From assembly GCA_003558175.1 (NCBI GenBank), contig PWMO01000494.1, positions 1 through 9,637 on the forward strand: a stretch of 9,637 nucleotides of DNA, given 5' to 3'. Every line of letters begins with the position of its first letter. The first letter of the stretch is position 1. The position numbers were made by a program, and so were the translations under genes. The notes beneath the pieces are model-generated. The model was given only the letters and a program-made list of their open reading frames with translations, ran no database searches and was not told where the DNA came from. Shown piece after piece: positions 7,565-9,637 of the stretch. Source of the DNA: Spirochaetaceae bacterium (lineage in GTDB: Bacteria; Spirochaetota; Spirochaetia; DSM-27196; PWMO01).

Positions 7565-7753
7565 GCTCTAACGTTCCACTCTCTATTACTACGCGAAAAG
7601 CTCCGGCGATTCAACGAATCCCGCGGTTCCCGCGGAATTTTTCCGCTAAAACTGAGAAACACCGTGCTTGCAATACGCCCTGGTACCCTACTACACTCCC
7701 ACTATGAAAAAAAAGCCACACGGGAAGCACTCACCTGCCGCCGGGCAGCAGTC
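7565..7753. promoter_or_regulatory. Divergent control region between jetA and the membrane protein gene
   Basis: This 189-bp region must hold the start signals of the Wadjet operon (leftward) and of the rightward genes. It contains stacked symmetric elements: GATTC-AAC-GAATC (7608-7620), two 8-bp direct copies of TCCCGCGG (7619-7626 and 7628-7635, period 9), each containing palindromic CCGCGG, and a perfect GCGGAA-TTT-TTCCGC inverted repeat (7632-7646). A weak leftward -35-like TTGAAT (minus strand, 7614-7609) with poor -10 candidates near 7591-7583 may drive jetA. The repeats would suit an operator between divergent promoters, but no regulator gene is adjacent and the function is inferred. 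Confidence 0.45.
7668..7697 (+). promoter_or_regulatory. Candidate sigma70-type rightward promoter
   Basis: TTGCAA (7668-7673) and TACACT (7692-7697), separated by 18 bases, each match four of six consensus positions. The expected transcription start falls near 7703-7705, on the ATG of the small leader ORF, so that transcript would be leaderless or nearly so. This is a weak match that could arise by chance. Confidence 0.3.
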
Positions 7754-7757
7754 ATGA
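7704..7757 (+). CDS. Possible 17-codon leader ORF with slippery A8 tract
   Basis: ATG 7704 opens a short basic ORF (MKKKPHGKHSPAAGQQS) ending at TGA 7755-7757, which overlaps the ATG of the membrane protein gene as ATGA. Neither start has a visible Shine-Dalgarno site, and the candidate promoter would place the 5' end of the mRNA at this ATG. Codons 2-4 (AAA AAA AAG) contain A-AAA-AAG, the same type of heptamer used for -1 frameshifting in dnaX. A -1 shift there enters the membrane-protein frame, which is open through to its ATG, and would give it the N-terminal extension MKKKATREALTCRRAAV. It may be only a chance ORF. Confidence 0.25.
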   Translation: MKKKPHGKHSPAAGQQS

Positions 7758-8257
7758 GCAAAATACGAATCGCGCACCTGGCCTCTGCAGTTGCCACGGT
7801 GGTGCTCTTCGCGCTGATGTCGCGCCTGGCGGCGTTCCCCATTCTTGACACCCTCTGGTTCGCGGACTCGGAGCAGATCTACACTACACTCGGTGCGCTC
7901 AGCCGATCTCAACTACAGGATTACCGCAGAATGCTGGCAGTGGACTTTTTCTATGCCATAGCCTACGCCGTCCTCCTGAGCCTCACCATTCGCTACCTGG
8001 CCTGGGAACGAGCCGGCCGCCTGCTGCTGTATCGGTTGGGCGCCGGTGCTGCTGTAACGGCCGCCGTCCTTGATTACTTTGAGAACTCCGTAATATTGCT
8101 GATCATCAACGCCATGCCTGAGCGTATTGTACCCGCCGCTGCGCTGGGCACGATCACCAGCACCAAGTGGATCCTGGTGGCATGCGCGGTTGCGCTGCTG
8201 CTGGTTTCGGCACTCCTGGCGCTGATAACGTTGATCAATTCTGCGAAGGCTCGCTGA
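7754..8257 (+). CDS. Small integral membrane protein, four predicted helices, unknown function
   Basis: I do not recognise this 167-residue protein as a named family. Hydrophobic segments lie at about 7-29, 62-82, 93-120 and 134-161, so it should be an inner-membrane protein with four helices. The loop between the first two helices (30-61) is polar and could be exported. Possibly functional polar residues sit at helix edges: D64 in DFFYAIAY (64-71) and D107/E110 in LDYFENS (106-112). ATG 7754 is preferred over the far-upstream in-frame ATG at 7496, which would overlap jetA in antisense and add a non-hydrophobic tail. The preferred start lacks a clear ribosome binding site, leaving coupling to the leader ORF or a frameshifted longer form as alternatives. 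It lies divergent to the Wadjet operon; a link to defence is only a possibility. Confidence 0.72.
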   Translation: MSKIRIAHLASAVATVVLFALMSRLAAFPILDTLWFADSEQIYTTLGALSRSQLQDYRRMLAVDFFYAIAYAVLLSLTIRYLAWERAGRLLLYRLGAGAAVTAAVLDYFENSVILLIINAMPERIVPAAALGTITSTKWILVACAVALLLVSALLALITLINSAKAR

Positions 8258-8335
8258 GACTTCCCGCGAAGAAAATCTATCGCGAGGCGAAAGACTCTCG
8301 CCATCCCGCCTTGGGATGATGTACGCTGAAGAGCA
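8258..8335. other. Short intergenic region with small inverted repeats
   Basis: These 78 bases hold GCGAG (8282-8286) pairing with CTCGC (8297-8301), and CATCCC-GCCTT-GGGATG (8302-8318). Neither stem is followed by a T-run, so neither looks like a standard intrinsic terminator. The second stem ends 17 bases before the arfB ATG and could influence its translation. No convincing promoter was seen. Confidence 0.35.
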
Positions 8336-8746
8336 ATGCGGGTTGAAGAACTGAACGAGTGGATCGAGCGTGAGGGGCGCTGGGAGTTCTCGCGATCAGG
8401 CGGACCCGGCGGCCAGAACGTCAACAAGGTGAGCACCAGAACGACGCTGCGGCTGCCGATTGAGCGGTTACCGCTGCCGGAACACCAGCGGCAAACGGTG
8501 CGCGAACGGCTTGCAAACCGCGTAACCAATGACGGCGAGCTGGTGATCCATGCATCGCAGACACGCAGCCAGCACGCCAACCGGCGCCTGGCGCACAACC
8601 GCGCCGTCACGTTATTGTTGAGCGCTCTCACTCCCGGCCGGCGCCGCATTGCAACTCGTCCGACTCGCACCGCCGTTGAACGACGCATCCAGCAGAAGCG
8701 GCGCCGCGCTCAACGCAAACAGGACCGCCGACCGCCCGAACCGTAA
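8336..8746 (+). CDS. arfB: Alternative ribosome-rescue factor ArfB/YaeJ (peptidyl-tRNA hydrolase)
   Basis: This 136-residue protein is close to the usual length of about 140. ArfB binds stalled ribosomes that lack a sense or stop codon in the A site and hydrolyses the peptidyl-tRNA. The catalytic domain begins at once with WEFSRSGGPGGQNVNKVST (16-34); its GGQ (25-27) is the release-factor motif that enters the peptidyl-transferase centre. The C-terminal tail, about 105-133, is strongly basic with many Arg and Lys in a pattern typical of ArfB tails that insert into the empty mRNA channel. The protein lacks the codon-recognition domains of RF1/RF2, so it is not a full release factor. ATG 8336 puts the fold at its normal N-terminus; the upstream GAAGAG is only two bases away, so the ribosome site is poor. 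A short ORF from ATG 8316 overlaps it in another frame. Confidence 0.92.
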   Translation: MRVEELNEWIEREGRWEFSRSGGPGGQNVNKVSTRTTLRLPIERLPLPEHQRQTVRERLANRVTNDGELVIHASQTRSQHANRRLAHNRAVTLLLSALTPGRRRIATRPTRTAVERRIQQKRRRAQRKQDRRPPEP

Positions 8747-8873
8747 TTCCGCGCAAACCGACGGCCGCCAGCCGAGCGGAGTCAGACCAGCAGCCAGGCG
8801 CCTCCGGCGGCAAAGAGCGTAAACTGCCACGAAGCTTGGTGAAAACGCAATCAGGAGGCAAAACCGGGTAGTA
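8747..8873. other. Intergenic region before the transposase-like gene
   Basis: This 127-base gap probably contains the end of arfB transcription and, if the next gene belongs to an insertion sequence, the left end of that element. I see no strong stem-loop with a T-run. No terminal inverted repeat can be assigned because the right end lies outside the window. Confidence 0.35.
8853..8858 (+). promoter_or_regulatory. Candidate ribosome binding site upstream of the transposase-like gene
   Basis: AGGAGG is a full-consensus site but lies 15 bases before ATG 8874 and 24 before ATG 8883, which is longer than usual. No ATG, GTG or TTG in this frame lies closer, so translation may be inefficient, as is common for transposases. 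Confidence 0.4.
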
Positions 8874-9637
8874 ATGTGGGGTATGAGACGCATCATTCCC
8901 CTGACCGCAGAACCCGAGCAGCCCCCTGAGCTGTTCACCCCCGCCTTCTGCCCCAACCCGCACTGCCGCGAACACTACCGCGACCGCCCGCTTCTCAGCC
9001 CCACCGCCGGCACCGGCAGCTCCCCGGTGCGTCCGGAGGAGCGAGCGCCGCGCGAGACAGCAGATGCCGCGAGCCCTGCCGCGAACCCCGCCGCGAGCCC
9101 GGCTGCGCACAGCGACACCCCGCCGGCGAACCCGGCCGCGAATCCCGCCGCGCGCCGCTGGTTCTACCGCCACGGCAGCTACGAGACCGCCGCCTTCGGC
9201 ACCGTGCCGCGCTACCGCTGCCGCTGCTGCCGCCGCGGGTTCAGCCGCCAGAGCTTCCGCCTCGACTACTACGCCAAGCGCGTGCTGTGCTACCGCAGCG
9301 TGCTGCAGCAGGTGGTAAGCTGCTCGAGCACCCGGGATCTCACCCGGCGCGAGGGCTGCACCACCGGCAGCGTCGCCAACCGCATCGAGCGGCTCGCGCG
9401 GCAGGCCGCCGCAGTGCACGCCGATGCCCTCGCTCAGCTCTCTCTCAGTGAGGCGGTAGTCATCGACGGCTTTGAGAACTTCGCGGTGAGTAAGTACTTC
9501 CCCAACAACATCACGCTGCTCGCCGGAGCAGGAAGCGAGTTTCTCTACGGCTGCGACTACCGCACCATCCGGCGCAGCGGTCGGATGAGCGAGCAGCAGA
9601 AGGAGCGCAGAGACGAGCTCGAGGAGCGCTTCCGCGC
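8874..9637 (+). CDS. Transposase-like protein with split zinc ribbon, 3' truncated by window
   Basis: The frame is open from ATG 8874 to the window end, giving 254 residues so far; an in-frame TAA at 8820 limits the start, and ATG 8883 is an alternative. Cys26 and Cys31 (CPNPHC) and Cys116/Cys119 (CRCC) look like the two knuckles of an N-terminal zinc ribbon, followed by RGFSRQSF and a helix-turn-helix-like stretch (about 145-175). VVIDGFENF (195-203) could hold the first Asp of a DDE catalytic core, and RRSGRMSEQQKERRDELEERF (233-253) resembles a conserved block I associate with bacterial transposases that have an IS1-like zinc ribbon. An Ala/Pro/Asn-rich tract of about 30 residues separates the zinc-ribbon halves. 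The IS family cannot be fixed without the rest of the gene. If functional, it would bind element ends and catalyse DNA strand transfer. Confidence 0.75.
   Translation, partial: MWGMRRIIPLTAEPEQPPELFTPAFCPNPHCREHYRDRPLLSPTAGTGSSPVRPEERAPRETADAASPAANPAASPAAHSDTPPANPAANPAARRWFYRHGSYETAAFGTVPRYRCRCCRRGFSRQSFRLDYYAKRVLCYRSVLQQVVSCSSTRDLTRREGCTTGSVANRIERLARQAAAVHADALAQLSLSEAVVIDGFENFAVSKYFPNNITLLAGAGSEFLYGCDYRTIRRSGRMSEQQKERRDELEERFR
9066..9152 (+). repeat. 12-bp imperfect repeat encoding an Ala-Ala-Ser/Asn-Pro linker
   Basis: Twelve-base units of the type GCC-GCG-A(G/A)C-CCx recur at 9066, 9078 and 9090, with degenerate copies to 9152. They encode AASP, AANP, AASP, AAHS and then PANP, AANP (residues 65-93 counted from ATG 8874). 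This forms a flexible low-complexity linker inside the zinc-ribbon region of the transposase-like protein. Confidence 0.8.

Noticed and set aside
7496..7753. Extension of the membrane protein to an upstream ATG at 7496
   Set aside because: It would run antisense into jetA and add about 86 residues with no membrane or conserved character; the hydrophobic protein begins at 7754.
8302..8318. Intrinsic terminator after the membrane protein gene
   Set aside because: The CATCCC/GGGATG stem is only 6 bp and is followed by ATGTACG rather than a T-run.
8316..8354. Short ORF from ATG 8316 (12 codons) overlapping the arfB start
   Set aside because: It has no ribosome site, no conservation evidence, and is short enough to be chance.
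9064..9318. Plus-strand ORF of 84 codons inside the transposase-like gene
   Set aside because: It is Ala/Arg/Pro/Thr low complexity in a shifted frame; the transposase frame has cysteine knuckles and conserved blocks.
8628..9419. Minus-strand ORF of 263 codons over arfB and the transposase
   Set aside because: It is low-complexity Ala/Gly/Arg; the plus strand encodes the GGQ protein at one end and the zinc-ribbon/HTH protein at the other.

Overview
The window comes from a GC-rich bacterium. It shows compact operons, some GTG starts with strong Shine-Dalgarno sites, and Ala/Arg-rich proteins. Nothing in it fixes the phylum; a free-living spirochaete is possible, but that is only an impression. 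No RNA gene, CRISPR array or replication origin was found, and no gene-free stretch exceeds 300 bases.

Layout. (1) Positions 1-927 (+) hold the 3' part of a glycoside hydrolase family 65 (GH65) disaccharide phosphorylase gene. (2) Positions 974-7564 (-) hold a complete four-gene operon transcribed right to left: jetA, jetB, jetC, jetD. This is a Wadjet anti-plasmid defence system, an SMC/MukBEF-like complex with its own nuclease. The three junctions overlap by 4, 1 and 4 nt. The JetC ATPase motifs and the JetD TOPRIM acidic residues are all present, so the system looks intact. JetA looks like the DUF5716-type kleisin and JetD lacks a recognisable DUF3322-type N-terminus, so a type II/III-like assignment fits better than type I. 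(3) Positions 7565-7753 form the divergent intergenic region, with stacked inverted and direct repeats and a plausible rightward promoter. (4) Positions 7704-8257 (+) hold a possible 17-codon leader ORF overlapping a four-helix membrane protein of unknown function. (5) Positions 8336-8746 (+) encode an ArfB/YaeJ-type ribosome-rescue hydrolase. (6) Positions 8874-9637 (+) hold the 5' part of a transposase-like gene cut by the window end.

How the genes work together. JetA (kleisin), JetB (MukE-like) and JetC (SMC ATPase) should form the loop-extruding motor, and JetD should be the nuclease that cuts small circular DNA. The flanking GH65 and arfB genes are ordinary chromosomal functions. The transposase suggests an accessory or defence-island edge.

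The most unusual signals are in-frame tandem repeats that build low-complexity segments in three proteins: a 15-bp repeat giving JetB an acidic tail, a 6-bp repeat in an acidic linker of JetA, and a 12-bp repeat splitting the zinc ribbon of the transposase. An A8 tract in the leader ORF forms an A-AAA-AAG slippery heptamer, and a -1 shift there would fuse the leader in frame to the membrane protein.
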